41,262 bases of DNA, taken from the NCBI GenBank assembly GCA_964626385.1, contig CAZVEO010000006.1, positions 1 through 41,262 on the forward strand. The letters run 5' to 3'. Under the pieces are notes generated by a model. That model had not been told where the DNA came from and made no database searches. It saw only the letters and a list, made by a program, of their open reading frames with translations. Below are positions 1-8,704 of the stretch, in pieces. Position 1 is the stretch's first letter. Each line of letters begins with the position of its first letter. The position numbers and the translations under genes are program-made. This stretch comes from Scybalousia_A sp964626385. GTDB taxonomy: Bacteria > Bacteroidota > Bacteroidia > Bacteroidales > P3.

Positions 1-54
1 CCTGACCAAACGCGTGCACACTTTTTATTTGTAACTCATTGATAATCAGTAAAC
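1..54 (-). repeat. Partial copy (C) of the ~374-bp intergenic element, left end
   Basis: Read on the minus strand, this matches the left end of the complete copies at 8661-9034 and 19474-19846: the GTTTACTGATTATCAATGAG start, the ACAAATAAAAAG stretch and the GTGCACGCGTTTGGTCAGG block. The TGATAATCA box is at 40-48 and the CAAA at 7-10 is the complement of the -33 TTTG. The window begins before the -7 box, so the copy is cut by the window edge. It lies downstream of the YfhO-family gene. Confidence 0.85.
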
Positions 55-343
55 GCAACCACTGGCTGTTTTGTAAGGGCAAAGCCGTTACAAAAACACA
101 TACGCTTAGAGTCTTTAAAACAGCCTGTGGCTGCAGGCACAGCCTGTTTTATAAGGGCACAGCCGTTACTTTTTTTTAGTTTAGCATAGGTTGTAAAAGG
201 TTATGATGTGTTAGCATGTTATAGGTTAGCATAGACGCATAAACTTTAGGCACAGTCTATTTTTAACGGATTTGCCCTTATAAAACAGGCTAAGCCTGTG
301 CCCTTATAAAACACCCTGTGGGTGTCCGTGGGTGTGGCTATGC
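55..343. repeat. Array of short hairpin modules and GGTTAGCATA-type repeats
   Basis: No gene is seen here. The stretch is built from short related units. Units of the form GGCTGT-TTTATAAGGGC-ACAGCC-GTTA occur in both orientations (around 63-90, 140-170 and 262-310). Perfect small palindromes include ACAGGCT-A-AGCCTGT (285-299) and ACACCC-TGT-GGGTGT (311-325). A tandem AT-rich motif related to GGTTAGCATA / GGTTATGATG / GGTTGTAAAA spans about 181-236. Similar modules recur beside the other copies of the large element. The array sits at the 3' end of the YfhO-family gene, where its hairpins could act as transcription or mRNA 3'-end signals. Confidence 0.75.
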
Positions 344-2914
344 CTATTTCTTTCTTTTTATGTATGGTTGTAATAGGGCATAGCACAACAATAATACAAG
401 TAAAACAGAACCCACACAATTTATTATTTTGGCTTTGGAAAGTAGGTCAGATTTACAAATAAATTCTATTTTGTGATTGCCAGCAGGAACATACAAGGCT
501 CTAAGCACATAGTTTGCACGCAAATAAGGTACTTCTTTACCATCAATATAAGCCTTCCAAGAATCTTTGTAATATATTTCTGAAAATACTGCAAGTTGTC
601 CATTTTGGGAAGAAGTGTTATAAACTCTACGAGTTGGGTTATCATTTTCTTCTACTACAAAGGTTATTTTTGCTGAACTATCTGCTTTTATATCTTTGAT
701 TTGAGAGGCAAATTCTTTATTTATTATTGCAACTTGTTTTGGGTTAAAATTGTCCAAAGCAAGTATTTCCTCATTTGCATTATTTACCCATTTGATATTG
801 CTAACAAACCACGCCGCACCGCATCTCTCTGTATTTTCTACAAAAGCATTTTGATTTATAATCACAAAACGAGCGTCCAACATATTCAACACACCTATGT
901 TTGGCATTGGGAAACCTTGCATATCTTGTGCCGTAATAAGCACCTGTCTAAGAGGGTTGTTAAGCAAAAGAGAACTATCGTTTAAGTCTTTTTGTTTATA
1001 GGAAGTATTTGTAAAACAGAAATCTATCAAATCTTGATATCTTTGAAGCTTTGCTGCAGAATAGCCACCGATAGAAGGGAAGAAGTAAGAAGTAGTTGCA
1101 TCATTGAAAGTATTGACAGCCATATTATAAACCCTATAATGAGATGGCTTTTCTTTTGATAATAAGTCCAAAATATTACTCTCTGCTTGTGTAGGATTAG
1201 GCAAAGCCTCGTATTTGCTTTGATAATTGATTTCGTTATTGACATAGCGTTTATCCACTGCCCAAAGATCTATGACAGCAGCCAAACCAATGATACAAAA
1301 AACAACAATTTGATTTTTTATTCTGCCTCTTATAAAGAACAACAAAGATAAAAAGGCAATTGCTATAAAGATAAAACTCCTCCAAGCATCCATAACAAAC
1401 ATATATCTCCTATCCTCCATTATGGCGGTTATCAAAGCATTGCCCAAACCCGTTTGAGTGGCAAGATTAACGTCCTTTGCATTGGAAAAATCTGTAAACA
1501 TACTTGGAGCAATGGCACAAAGCAAAGTAATAAACAATGTTATGCCTCCACTGATATAGAGAGAAAGTTTGCGTTTTTTCTCATCTTTTGACTCCAAAAA
1601 GGCTTTAAGTCCAAAAAATGCAGCTATACACATGGTTACGTTTGCTATAACTAAAGCCATAGAAGGAGTACGGAACTTGTTGTAAAAAGGCAAATGATAG
1701 AAAAGCCATTCGTTTAACAGCATAAAATTGTTTCCCCACGAAAGCAATATACTCAAAACTGTTGCTACCAATAACCACCAACGATATTTGTTTTCCAAAA
1801 TAATAAAACCCAAAAGAGCAAGAAATACAACAATTGCTCCAAAATATACAGGTCCTGCTGTAAAAGGCTGAGTACCAAAATAAGAAGTAGCAACACCTAT
1901 TTGTTGACAAGTCTCAGGAGCAAATCTGTTGGCTGTAAGTTTGGCACGATTGAGCATTTGTGGAGAGTCGTATTGCATACGTTTTATATCTGCTGAGCCT
2001 CCACCTTTATAATCGGGTATAAGCAAGGTCATGGTTTCGTCCTTGCCATACGACCAAGCGTAAGCATAATCTATATCTAAGCCTTGAGCATTGATTTGGG
2101 ATTTTTTTTGAGCATTGTTTGGCTTAACAGTTATTTCACTACCGCCTCTCATTGTGTGTTTTACATACTCTTGATTGACCAAAAGATGACCCGAAGAAGG
2201 CATTACGGCTATCAAAGCACCTATTATCAAGAGGGCTACACTTTTTGAGAAATCTTTTATTTCCTTTTTCTTTATAGCAAAAACAAGATAAGAAATCCCC
2301 AAAATCACAGCAACAATAAGGGTATAGTATGTTATTTGTATATGGTTAAAACTTATTTGCAAAGCCAAAGCCAAACAAAACAAAGCAAGTCCTTTTAAAT
2401 ATTTTTTTTCAAAAACTAATATCATACCGGCCAATACGGGGGCCATCATTGCCATTGCCCAAGCCTTAGTAATATGCCCTACACCTATTATTATTATATT
2501 GTAGGAGCCTAAGGCATAGATTAAGCCGGCAAATATAGACATCCAAGGGTTAACTCTCATACTTACCATAAAAATATAAAAGCCCAAAGCCAACAAAAAG
2601 AAGACTCCTGCTGAAAGATTATAAGAACCTAAGGTCAAAGGTTTAGCAATGTATTCTAATATATTGTAGTTGTGTCCATTGACTAACTGATAGGCAGGCA
2701 TACCTGAAAACATTGAGTTTGTCCATTCCGAATAATCTCCTGTGGCTTTGTGATAGTCCAAGAGTGATTTGCTCATACCATCAAATTGCCCCATATCACT
2801 TTGAGCCAATTGTTTGTTGTTTAGTACAGGAGAAAAATAAATAAAGGAAGCCAATATAAAAACCACTACCGCCACAATGTGAGGTGAAGCCTTTTTGAAG
2901 TCAAATTTGTTCAT
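344..2914 (-). CDS. YfhO-family polytopic membrane protein
   Basis: An 856-residue integral membrane protein. An N-terminal helix (about residues 12-34) is followed by roughly a dozen hydrophobic segments, a large soluble region in the last third (about 570-820) and a final C-terminal helix before a basic tail. The pattern and the N-terminal motif around SDMGQFDGMSKS fit the YfhO family (PF09586), GT-C-like membrane proteins thought to handle lipid-linked sugars at the cell surface; the substrate here is unknown. The open frame extends to a TTG at 2953, but a TAGCTTTG box (2958-2965, minus) puts the transcript start at about that TTG, so the ATG at 2914 is preferred. It has no close operon partner, and its 3' end runs into the repeat array. 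Confidence 0.85.
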   Translation of the reverse strand: MNKFDFKKASPHIVAVVVFILASFIYFSPVLNNKQLAQSDMGQFDGMSKSLLDYHKATGDYSEWTNSMFSGMPAYQLVNGHNYNILEYIAKPLTLGSYNLSAGVFFLLALGFYIFMVSMRVNPWMSIFAGLIYALGSYNIIIIGVGHITKAWAMAMMAPVLAGMILVFEKKYLKGLALFCLALALQISFNHIQITYYTLIVAVILGISYLVFAIKKKEIKDFSKSVALLIIGALIAVMPSSGHLLVNQEYVKHTMRGGSEITVKPNNAQKKSQINAQGLDIDYAYAWSYGKDETMTLLIPDYKGGGSADIKRMQYDSPQMLNRAKLTANRFAPETCQQIGVATSYFGTQPFTAGPVYFGAIVVFLALLGFIILENKYRWWLLVATVLSILLSWGNNFMLLNEWLFYHLPFYNKFRTPSMALVIANVTMCIAAFFGLKAFLESKDEKKRKLSLYISGGITLFITLLCAIAPSMFTDFSNAKDVNLATQTGLGNALITAIMEDRRYMFVMDAWRSFIFIAIAFLSLLFFIRGRIKNQIVVFCIIGLAAVIDLWAVDKRYVNNEINYQSKYEALPNPTQAESNILDLLSKEKPSHYRVYNMAVNTFNDATTSYFFPSIGGYSAAKLQRYQDLIDFCFTNTSYKQKDLNDSSLLLNNPLRQVLITAQDMQGFPMPNIGVLNMLDARFVIINQNAFVENTERCGAAWFVSNIKWVNNANEEILALDNFNPKQVAIINKEFASQIKDIKADSSAKITFVVEENDNPTRRVYNTSSQNGQLAVFSEIYYKDSWKAYIDGKEVPYLRANYVLRALYVPAGNHKIEFICKSDLLSKAKIINCVGSVLLVLLLCYALLQPYIKRKK

Positions 2915-2957
2915 ATTTTTATGTTTTTTTGTATTTAAAAATAAATTTTTCAATTTG

Positions 2958-2965
2958 CAAAGCTA
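2958..2965 (-). promoter_or_regulatory. Bacteroidota -7 box TAGCTTTG for the YfhO-family gene
   Basis: The minus strand reads TAGCTTTG, matching TAnnTTTG, about 43 nt before the chosen ATG. No good TTTG or TTG lies 19-21 nt upstream, so the promoter is incomplete by consensus. It is the main reason for rejecting the upstream TTG start. Confidence 0.5.
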
Positions 2966-3099
2966 CAAAAAAAACATCATATTTCTATATTCAATATTTA
3001 AATGTACATTACAAATAAAATATGTAGGAAGCAATAAAGACTTTCTACATATAAAAAGTAGTTTATTTCATTTCTATATCATAAATTTAGTTAAACAAA

Positions 3100-3525
3100 T
3101 CAACGCTCATACCAACAATGTTTCTTTTTACCATAAAGAACAACCCAATATTTTTCTTCTGGATTATCTTGCTTATGTGCTATATTTACGGAGTTACATT
3201 TTCTATAGCCCAATGGAATGTTTTTCATTCTATGGTCCCAAGCTATATGCCTTCCCAAATCTGTATATTCTTCTATGAATACATGTGCTTGAAGTCTATT
3301 TTCTTCACAGATACTATCTCTATATATGCCAGTTACACAAAAATCTTTAACTTCTATTAATATTTTAAACTTATAAGTTTCTACCTGTGGAACAATATAC
3401 ACCCCATCTTTAGCAAGAGTTATATCATATGGGTCAACATTTTTATTGCCATTAGCGGTTGTTTCTTGTGCCGTAGCACATAAACCTAAACAAAACAATA
3501 ATGTAATTAAAACAATTCTTTTCAT
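3100..3525 (-). CDS. Small secreted protein of unknown function
   Basis: A 141-residue protein with a clear signal peptide: MKR, a hydrophobic core and a CATAQ cleavage region ending near residue 20. The mature part is a compact mixed domain with cysteines at about FCVTG, SICEE, KCNSV and HCWYE, so disulfides in the periplasm are plausible. I do not recognise the family. It begins 14 nt after the lipoprotein gene upstream (3540-4280) and is probably cotranscribed with it, which suggests a joint envelope function. The ATG at 3525 gives a complete signal peptide, so the start is well supported. Codon use and base composition look like the neighbours. Confidence 0.7.
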   Translation of the reverse strand: MKRIVLITLLFCLGLCATAQETTANGNKNVDPYDITLAKDGVYIVPQVETYKFKILIEVKDFCVTGIYRDSICEENRLQAHVFIEEYTDLGRHIAWDHRMKNIPLGYRKCNSVNIAHKQDNPEEKYWVVLYGKKKHCWYER

Positions 3526-3539
3526 AGCTTATTATTTAT

Positions 3540-4280
3540 TTAGACGGTTGGACATTCTATACATTCATAGTGACATCTACTCTTATATTTGATGCACTTT
3601 CCTATTGTTTTACAGTTTTCTTCATCTGCGTGTAATTTTCTTTCGCAAGGCTTGGAAAAAATTCCAATAACCACTTTTACAGCCGAAACTACAGCCGAAG
3701 CAACGGCGGCAATAGCTTGCAATGTAATTGAATCTACTTTCTTAAAAGAAGATAAAAATGGGTTTTCAAAAGTTTTGTTTGATGATAATATACTTGCAAA
3801 ATTTTGTGCATTTAAACCGTCATAGTAAACTTTGCTACAAACAGTATCTCCATCTTTGTGGGTAATTTTGTAAGAAACGGCACCATCCTTATCGTCTTTT
3901 ATGTCAAAGATTTGAAACTCATCTTCAAATGCAACGAAAGTAAATTCATTAGGTTGTTCATTAGTAGATACTCTAACTGTACCTAAATCCTCAAATTCAT
4001 AGATGATGTTTTTGATACCTACAATACTGTTGTTAACCACCGTATACTCTCTAATAAAATCAGAAAAAGATGTCCCTGTAGATACACTTAAAGCGTCTGA
4101 AGTTTGATTTCTATTGACAAACATAAAGCCTCCTTTAGGTGCTTCTATGTTTGCAATACTTACTTGGGTACTAGATGAAGAAGAAATACTTTCATCCTCA
4201 TTGTTACAGGCTACAAAAATAATTGTGCCTGTCATTAATGCTACTACTAATAAAGTAGCGAACCTTTTTGTTTTTTTCAT
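3540..4280 (-). CDS. Lipoprotein with hydrophobic segment and Cys-rich C-terminus
   Basis: A 246-residue predicted lipoprotein: basic start, hydrophobic core and lipobox FVAC (Cys25), then NNEDE. In Bacteroidota an acidic stretch just after the lipidated Cys is a known surface-export signal, so surface display is likely. A serine-rich linker leads to a beta-rich region (about 40-180), then a small-residue hydrophobic stretch (about 188-210). The last 35 residues hold six cysteines spaced C-x10-C-x5-C-x6-C-x3-C-x2-C, which suggests a disulfide knot or metal site. I know no family with this arrangement. The N-terminus resembles the lipoprotein at 39270-39701. The gene precedes the small secreted protein at 3100-3525 by 14 nt. 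Confidence 0.75.
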   Translation of the reverse strand: MKKTKRFATLLVVALMTGTIIFVACNNEDESISSSSSTQVSIANIEAPKGGFMFVNRNQTSDALSVSTGTSFSDFIREYTVVNNSIVGIKNIIYEFEDLGTVRVSTNEQPNEFTFVAFEDEFQIFDIKDDKDGAVSYKITHKDGDTVCSKVYYDGLNAQNFASILSSNKTFENPFLSSFKKVDSITLQAIAAVASAVVSAVKVVIGIFSKPCERKLHADEENCKTIGKCIKYKSRCHYECIECPTV

Positions 4281-4386
4281 GACTCTTATTTTTTATTATT
4301 TATTATAAGTTAATATTTTGCAAAGTAGATAAAAAAAATAAATAATTACCAAATTTTTTAATAAAAATATGCAGTATTATTACTTT

Positions 4387-4995
4387 TTATTTTACTTGCT
4401 CTATAATATTGTTCAATCTACTTTGTGTTTCTATAAAATCTCCATATAGTAATACATTTCCCTTTGAATCTAATAATATAATATCATTATAACCAAAAGA
4501 TTCTGTTTTATTACCACTTAACTCAAATATAAACTTTTGCCATTTCTTTCTACAATGAAATTGGGCTCCATATTTCTTTATATCCAAAGCAAAAATATGT
4601 CTGTTGTAGTTTCTTTGTTTAAAGAAATTTGCAGAACGTTGTTGATATAACCAATCTGTATTATCTATAACAAACAAATCCAAATTATTCTTTTTTATAT
4701 AATTATATACTGTGTCAAAATATCTTAAGGAATAATCGCAAAAACCATAGAAGGGAACAAATAAAGTATACCCTTCTCTTGATTTCGCAATATTTCTAAT
4801 TACATCCTTATCAATTCTATAAAAATATATATTTGTGTCTTGTCTAATAAAACTATTGTTGTTATCGGTTACTTCTAAAGGAGTGTATTGTTTTTGTATA
4901 TGAGAATTTTGATGAATATAGGTCTCATTAACAAATGTACCACAAGAATTTAACACCAATACAATAACAATAAAAAAATATACTTTTTCATACAC
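4387..4995 (-). CDS. Lipoprotein, possibly thioredoxin-fold
   Basis: A 202-residue predicted lipoprotein with hydrophobic N-terminus and lipobox LNSC (Cys18). The middle reads like a redox-fold strand-helix unit (TLFVPFYGFCDYSLRYF, about 77-93) and the end contains DIILLDSKGNVLLYGDF, resembling the last strands of thioredoxin-like domains. Only one cysteine is near the expected active-site position, so a CxxC oxidoreductase is not supported. This fold assignment is inference. Translation appears to begin at GTG (4995): no in-frame ATG precedes the signal sequence, and an in-frame stop lies a few codons further upstream. No clear -7 box was seen, and it is separated from the lipoprotein gene downstream by about 100 nt. 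Confidence 0.65.
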   Translation of the reverse strand: MYEKVYFFIVIVLVLNSCGTFVNETYIHQNSHIQKQYTPLEVTDNNNSFIRQDTNIYFYRIDKDVIRNIAKSREGYTLFVPFYGFCDYSLRYFDTVYNYIKKNNLDLFVIDNTDWLYQQRSANFFKQRNYNRHIFALDIKKYGAQFHCRKKWQKFIFELSGNKTESFGYNDIILLDSKGNVLLYGDFIETQSRLNNIIEQVK

Positions 4996-5056
4996 CCAAG
5001 TATTTAAAATAATTTATTCCTTATTCCGAGTTTAAGTTTATACAACAAGTTTTCTA

Positions 5057-5073
5057 TCAAAAAAGTTTTTTGA
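5057..5073 (-). terminator. Possible weak terminator after xseB
   Basis: The palindrome TCAAAAAAGTTTTTTGA lies about 35 nt beyond the xseB stop codon. It can form an AT-only hairpin followed by a T-rich stretch on the minus strand (ATAGAAAACTTG follows). The stem is weak, so this is tentative. Confidence 0.3.
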
Positions 5074-5107
5074 CTTTTTATTTTGCAGTAGTTTACAATG
5101 TACTTGT

Positions 5108-5314
5108 TTAGACTTGTTCTATTTCTGATATTAGTTTGTCTACATCTATTTCTATTTTGCTGAGATTTTCTTTGCAAAAGTTGATTAAAGCAGATGCTCT
5201 TTTCAAATTATCGGAAAGTACGGCAACATCCACATTGTTATTCTCTATATTGGATAGTATTGTTTGCAATTCGTTGTAGGCTTCTTTGTAAGTTAATTTT
5301 TCTTGATTTTCCAT
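5108..5314 (-). CDS. xseB: Exodeoxyribonuclease VII small subunit
   Basis: A 68-residue protein, the normal size for XseB. It matches the family core: a helical hairpin with LTYKEAYNELQTILSNIE near the N-terminus and the LSKIE-type region near the end. XseB binds the large subunit, and together they digest single-stranded DNA to short oligonucleotides during repair. The frame is open further upstream, but that stretch overlaps the 3' end of xseA and reads as unrelated sequence, so the ATG at 5314 is chosen. It follows xseA by 11 nt, confirming a two-gene unit. Confidence 0.93.
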   Translation of the reverse strand: MENQEKLTYKEAYNELQTILSNIENNNVDVAVLSDNLKRASALINFCKENLSKIEIDVDKLISEIEQV

Positions 5315-5325
5315 GATGTGTTTTT

Positions 5326-6495
5326 TTATATTACTGTTGAAGAAATTTCTCCATCTGCCAGCAAGGTTGTGATAGTATCTCCTTGTTTTACCTGACAAGA
5401 TGATTTTATTGCTTTATTGTTTATGATTGTTATACTATATCCTCTTTTCAAAACATTTGCAGGAGATAGTATTTGAGTTAATTTCTCTGCCATTTGCAAA
5501 TTTTGTTTTTCTTTTTCTACTCTGTTTTTGCTTGTAATAGCAAGCAATTTGGCAGTGTGTGTCAAATCTTTTTTCTCCTTATCTATAATTCTTTTGGCGT
5601 TTTTGATTATAGATTGTTTTATGTTGTCTATGCTTTGCTCAAAGGAAATAAATCTATTTATAACAAAATCACCCAAAGCAGTAGGAGTTATAAAATTGGC
5701 ATAACTAACCATCTCCGCCACGGTTTCGTTGGTAGAATGACCTATACCTGTCAATATGGGTAAAGGGAAAGTAGCTATTTTATGGCACAACAAATAGTCG
5801 TTGTAGCAAGACAAACCTATATCTCCACCACCACCTCTTATGATAAGCACACAATCAAAATAATTTTTTACCGTCTCTATTATGCTTAAAGCCTCTCTCA
5901 TTTGAATACTTGCACCATCGCCTTGCAACAAAGAAGGAAAAAGATGAGCAAAAAAAGCATAACCTCTATTATTCTCCTCTATGGTTTGTATAAAATCGCT
6001 GTAGCCCTTACTACTTGCCACAGAAATAATAGCCAAACGTTGAGGCAGGAGGGTAAGTTTTTTTTCTTTGTTAAGCGTCCAAAGATTTTCTTTTTTCAAT
6101 CTTTCTATGCAGTTTTGCTTTTCTCTTTCCATATCTCCCAAAGCTACCATCGGGTCAATATCTTCTATGATAAGACTTAGTCCATAAAGAGAGGAGAAAG
6201 TAAGCCTTGCACGACAAACAATACTAATACCATCTTTGATTGGCTCTTTAAGAATTTGTAAAAATTTAGAGTTAATTCTCTCAAAATCACTTTTCCAAAT
6301 GATAGAACGTATTTGAGAAACTATCTTGCCTTCTTGTTTTTCTACCAACTCGGGATAAGCATGACCAGAGTATTTGTAAAGATTGAGTTTTGATATTTCC
6401 GCTCTCAACCAAAAACTATTGGGATAAGTTTTTCTTATATTTATTTCCAACGAATTGGTAATTTCCGATAGAGAAAATATTTTTCTGTCCTGCAT
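5326..6495 (-). CDS. xseA: Exodeoxyribonuclease VII large subunit
   Basis: A 389-residue large subunit, slightly shorter than the roughly 450 residues of E. coli XseA. An N-terminal OB-fold nucleic-acid-binding domain (about 1-100) precedes the catalytic region. That region shows LAIISVASSKGYSDF, the glycine-rich RGGGGDIG and IGHSTNETVAEMVSYAN followed by TPTALGDF, which is the exonuclease VII active-site block. A coiled-coil region (about 275-340) follows, then a short C-terminal domain beginning NVLKRGYSI. It acts with XseB in mismatch and damage repair. The gene is divergent from the YrdC-family gene, and a TATCTTTG box at 6514-6521 (minus) lies just upstream of the ATG at 6495. Confidence 0.95.
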   Translation of the reverse strand: MQDRKIFSLSEITNSLEINIRKTYPNSFWLRAEISKLNLYKYSGHAYPELVEKQEGKIVSQIRSIIWKSDFERINSKFLQILKEPIKDGISIVCRARLTFSSLYGLSLIIEDIDPMVALGDMEREKQNCIERLKKENLWTLNKEKKLTLLPQRLAIISVASSKGYSDFIQTIEENNRGYAFFAHLFPSLLQGDGASIQMREALSIIETVKNYFDCVLIIRGGGGDIGLSCYNDYLLCHKIATFPLPILTGIGHSTNETVAEMVSYANFITPTALGDFVINRFISFEQSIDNIKQSIIKNAKRIIDKEKKDLTHTAKLLAITSKNRVEKEKQNLQMAEKLTQILSPANVLKRGYSITIINNKAIKSSCQVKQGDTITTLLADGEISSTVI

Positions 6496-6513
6496 CTACT
6501 CTTTTTTTTCTTG

Positions 6514-6521
6514 CAAAGATA
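6514..6521 (-). promoter_or_regulatory. -7 box TATCTTTG for xseAB
   Basis: The minus strand shows TATCTTTG followed by GCAAG, 18 nt before the xseA ATG. This matches the Bacteroidota -7 element. No clear TTTG lies 19-21 nt upstream. Confidence 0.5.
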
Positions 6522-6575
6522 AAGAAATAAAATCTAACATACCTTTTCACGCATAGAATATTAGGTTGTAAAACC

Positions 6576-6604
6576 TTGATATCAACAACTTTTTTTTAAT
6601 TTTG
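6576..6604 (+). promoter_or_regulatory. Promoter of the YrdC-family/TPR gene pair
   Basis: TTG at 6576-6578 and TAATTTTG at 6597-6604 are separated by 18 nt, close to the Bacteroidota -33/-7 consensus. The ATG at 6615 is only 10 nt after the -7 box, so the transcript is nearly leaderless. Confidence 0.55.
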
Positions 6605-6614
6605 CAAATAAAAA

Positions 6615-7232
6615 ATGTTAATCAGAACCTTTGATGATACTTTGTCCACAAGACATTTGCAAATGATAATAAACGCTTTGCTACAAGAGGAAATTATAAT
6701 TCTTCCTACCGATACTTTGTATGCCTTTGTTTGCGACATCAATAGCAGAAAAGCAGCTCAAAATCTTGCTCAATTAAAGGGTAAGATATTGCAAAAAAGC
6801 AATTTTTCCCTTCTTTGCGATAGCCTTTCCCAAGCAACAAAGTATATTAAGCCTATAAGCAAACAACAATTCTCTTTTATTAAAAACCTTAGAACAGGAG
6901 GTTTTACTTTTGTTTTAGCGGCAGGCAATCTAACTCCCAAAATATTTATTTCAAAAAAAAGAACCATAGGTATACGTATAACAGAATCAAATATTTGCAA
7001 AACAATTATAGAAGAATTAAATAGACCTTTATTGGTAACCTCTGTTCCTCATAGCGAAGAAATGGAGAGAGAAAATTTTATGAACGGAGAACTTTTGCAA
7101 GAGAAATACGAAAACAAAGTAAGCATAGTAGTGGAGGGAGAGTGTTGCCAAAACATACCTTCAACCGTTATAAATATGTTGCAAGACGAGTATATAATAG
7201 AAAGACAGGGCTTAGGAATAATAGATGATTAG
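6615..7232 (+). CDS. YrdC/YciO/Sua5-family protein (threonylcarbamoyl-AMP synthase-like)
   Basis: A 205-residue single-domain YrdC-fold protein. The family signature is at residues 31-41 as PTDTLYAFVCD, where the usual sequence is PTDTxYGLxCD. A basic KGKILQKSNFSLLCDSL segment follows, then the glycine and threonine residues of GGFTFVLAA, the IGIRI strand, and a STVINM segment matching the usual STxxD. Members condense threonine, bicarbonate and ATP to threonylcarbamoyl-AMP for tRNA t6A37. The lysine-rich KSNFSLLCDSL region is closer to the YciO subgroup, whose physiological role is less clear, so no symbol is assigned. The following TPR gene overlaps it by 8 nt. Confidence 0.8.
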   Translation: MLIRTFDDTLSTRHLQMIINALLQEEIIILPTDTLYAFVCDINSRKAAQNLAQLKGKILQKSNFSLLCDSLSQATKYIKPISKQQFSFIKNLRTGGFTFVLAAGNLTPKIFISKKRTIGIRITESNICKTIIEELNRPLLVTSVPHSEEMERENFMNGELLQEKYENKVSIVVEGECCQNIPSTVINMLQDEYIIERQGLGIIDD

Positions 7233-8559
7233 GAAATATTTTCTTTGTTGTTTGCTATACTTGTTTTTTTTCTACTTTGCTTTAGGGCAAAAGGAAACAA
7301 ATTATACTTTGCTTATGCAACAAGCAGTGAAAGAAATGGACTACTCTCGTGCCACTAATCTTTATACCCTTGCCTATCAGGATGATTATTATGATATAGC
7401 CTCTTTGGAAAGGTTGTATTGTAGAATATTATACATAGAACAAGAATATAAAAAAGCCTACTCTTTGGCTGAAAGGCTTTATAATGAGGACGAAAACGAT
7501 TTTATCTCTGAGGTTATTCGGTGGGCTTATTTGGTAGGAAACAAAGAAGGAGATAGTTCGGTTTGTTCTTTTGTGGAGGAATATGATTTAAAGAATTTGC
7601 CCAACAGCACGCTATATGATTTGGATATTATTAGCAACAAAGACTTAAAAAATCTGTGTTCTTCTCTATCTACTTGTATTAGTGAGGAGAGTAACGATGA
7701 GAAAATAGCAAAAAATAACAGAAACACATTAAGTATATTGTTTTATTACAAACAAAAAAATTATATGCAGGCTTATAGCAAAGCCATAGATATTTTTTCG
7801 CAAGACAATGTTGCAATTATGTACTTTGTACTTGGACGTATCAAAGAAGAAAGCAAGGAATATACATCTGCCATAGCCTTTTATAACAATGCTATTCGCA
7901 ATGGATATAACAATTATGAAGCTTATTTACACAGAGCTTTGTGTAGGGGATATGATGCTGATTATTTGTCTGCCAACATAGATTTGGATACTTGTCTTAT
8001 GATAAAAGAAGACTATTATACTTATTTTCTCAAAGGAGTAAATTACAATCATTTAAGAGACTACAACAAAGCTCTCTATTGCTTGAATATGTCTATTGTG
8101 CTTTGCGATACTTTTGCAGAAGCTTATAATTACAGAGGAATAGTTTATTCAAATGTAGAAAAATATGAAATAGCACTTTTGGACTTTCGCACTTGTTTGA
8201 GTCTTAATAAAAAAACTCCTTATATACATGATAATATGGGTATAGCTCTCGAAGGCACAGGAAAAGTATCTGAGGCAATGGAAGAATACCTTTTATCTAT
8301 AAGATACGAACCAAATTATTTTGATGCTTATTATAATTTGGGTAGAATATATACATCCTACCATCAAAACAAAAAAGCATTGAAATATTTGAGAAAAGCC
8401 TTGAAATTGGAGACAGAAATACCTAATATTTATTTCCTAATAGGTCAAAATCTTTTGGAATTGAATAAAAAAGAACAAGCCTGCGAATATTTTAATACCG
8501 CTCTGCAAATGGGACATACCAAAGCGGAGGAAAAACTATCTACCATAGAGTGCAAATAA
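7225..8559 (+). CDS. Secreted tetratricopeptide-repeat protein
   Basis: A 444-residue protein with an N-terminal hydrophobic export segment (about residues 5-21, ending ALGQ). The rest is helical repeats. The clearest TPR units run from about residue 200 to the end, with motifs such as EYTSAIAFYNNAIRNG, DYNKALYCLNMSIVL, KYEIALLDFRTCLSL, KVSEAMEEYLLSIRYEP and NKKALKYLRKALKLE. TPRs bind proteins and often organise envelope complexes; no partner can be named. The start codon lies inside the end of the YrdC-family gene (8-nt overlap), implying translational coupling. Downstream is the first complete copy of the large intergenic element. Confidence 0.8.
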   Translation: MIRKYFLCCLLYLFFFYFALGQKETNYTLLMQQAVKEMDYSRATNLYTLAYQDDYYDIASLERLYCRILYIEQEYKKAYSLAERLYNEDENDFISEVIRWAYLVGNKEGDSSVCSFVEEYDLKNLPNSTLYDLDIISNKDLKNLCSSLSTCISEESNDEKIAKNNRNTLSILFYYKQKNYMQAYSKAIDIFSQDNVAIMYFVLGRIKEESKEYTSAIAFYNNAIRNGYNNYEAYLHRALCRGYDADYLSANIDLDTCLMIKEDYYTYFLKGVNYNHLRDYNKALYCLNMSIVLCDTFAEAYNYRGIVYSNVEKYEIALLDFRTCLSLNKKTPYIHDNMGIALEGTGKVSEAMEEYLLSIRYEPNYFDAYYNLGRIYTSYHQNKKALKYLRKALKLETEIPNIYFLIGQNLLELNKKEQACEYFNTALQMGHTKAEEKLSTIECK

Positions 8560-8660
8560 ATATAAACTATATATAAGATATAAAGACTTGCTTCCTTTTC
8601 AACTTGTGCCAACTTGTAAAAAAATAAAAAAAATAAAAAATAAAAAAATAAAAAAAAATG
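8560..8660. other. AT-rich spacer upstream of repeat copy A
   Basis: A low-complexity region, mainly runs of A broken by single T residues from about 8618 to 8659, after a short mixed stretch. No gene or stable hairpin is visible. Confidence 0.5.
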
Positions 8661-8704
8661 GTTTACTGAGAATCAATAAGTTACAAATAAAAAGTGTGCA
8701 CGCG

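Noticed and set aside
55..343. CRISPR array
   Set aside because: The units are short palindromes in both orientations with irregular spacing. There are no uniform repeats with unique spacers and no cas genes in the window.
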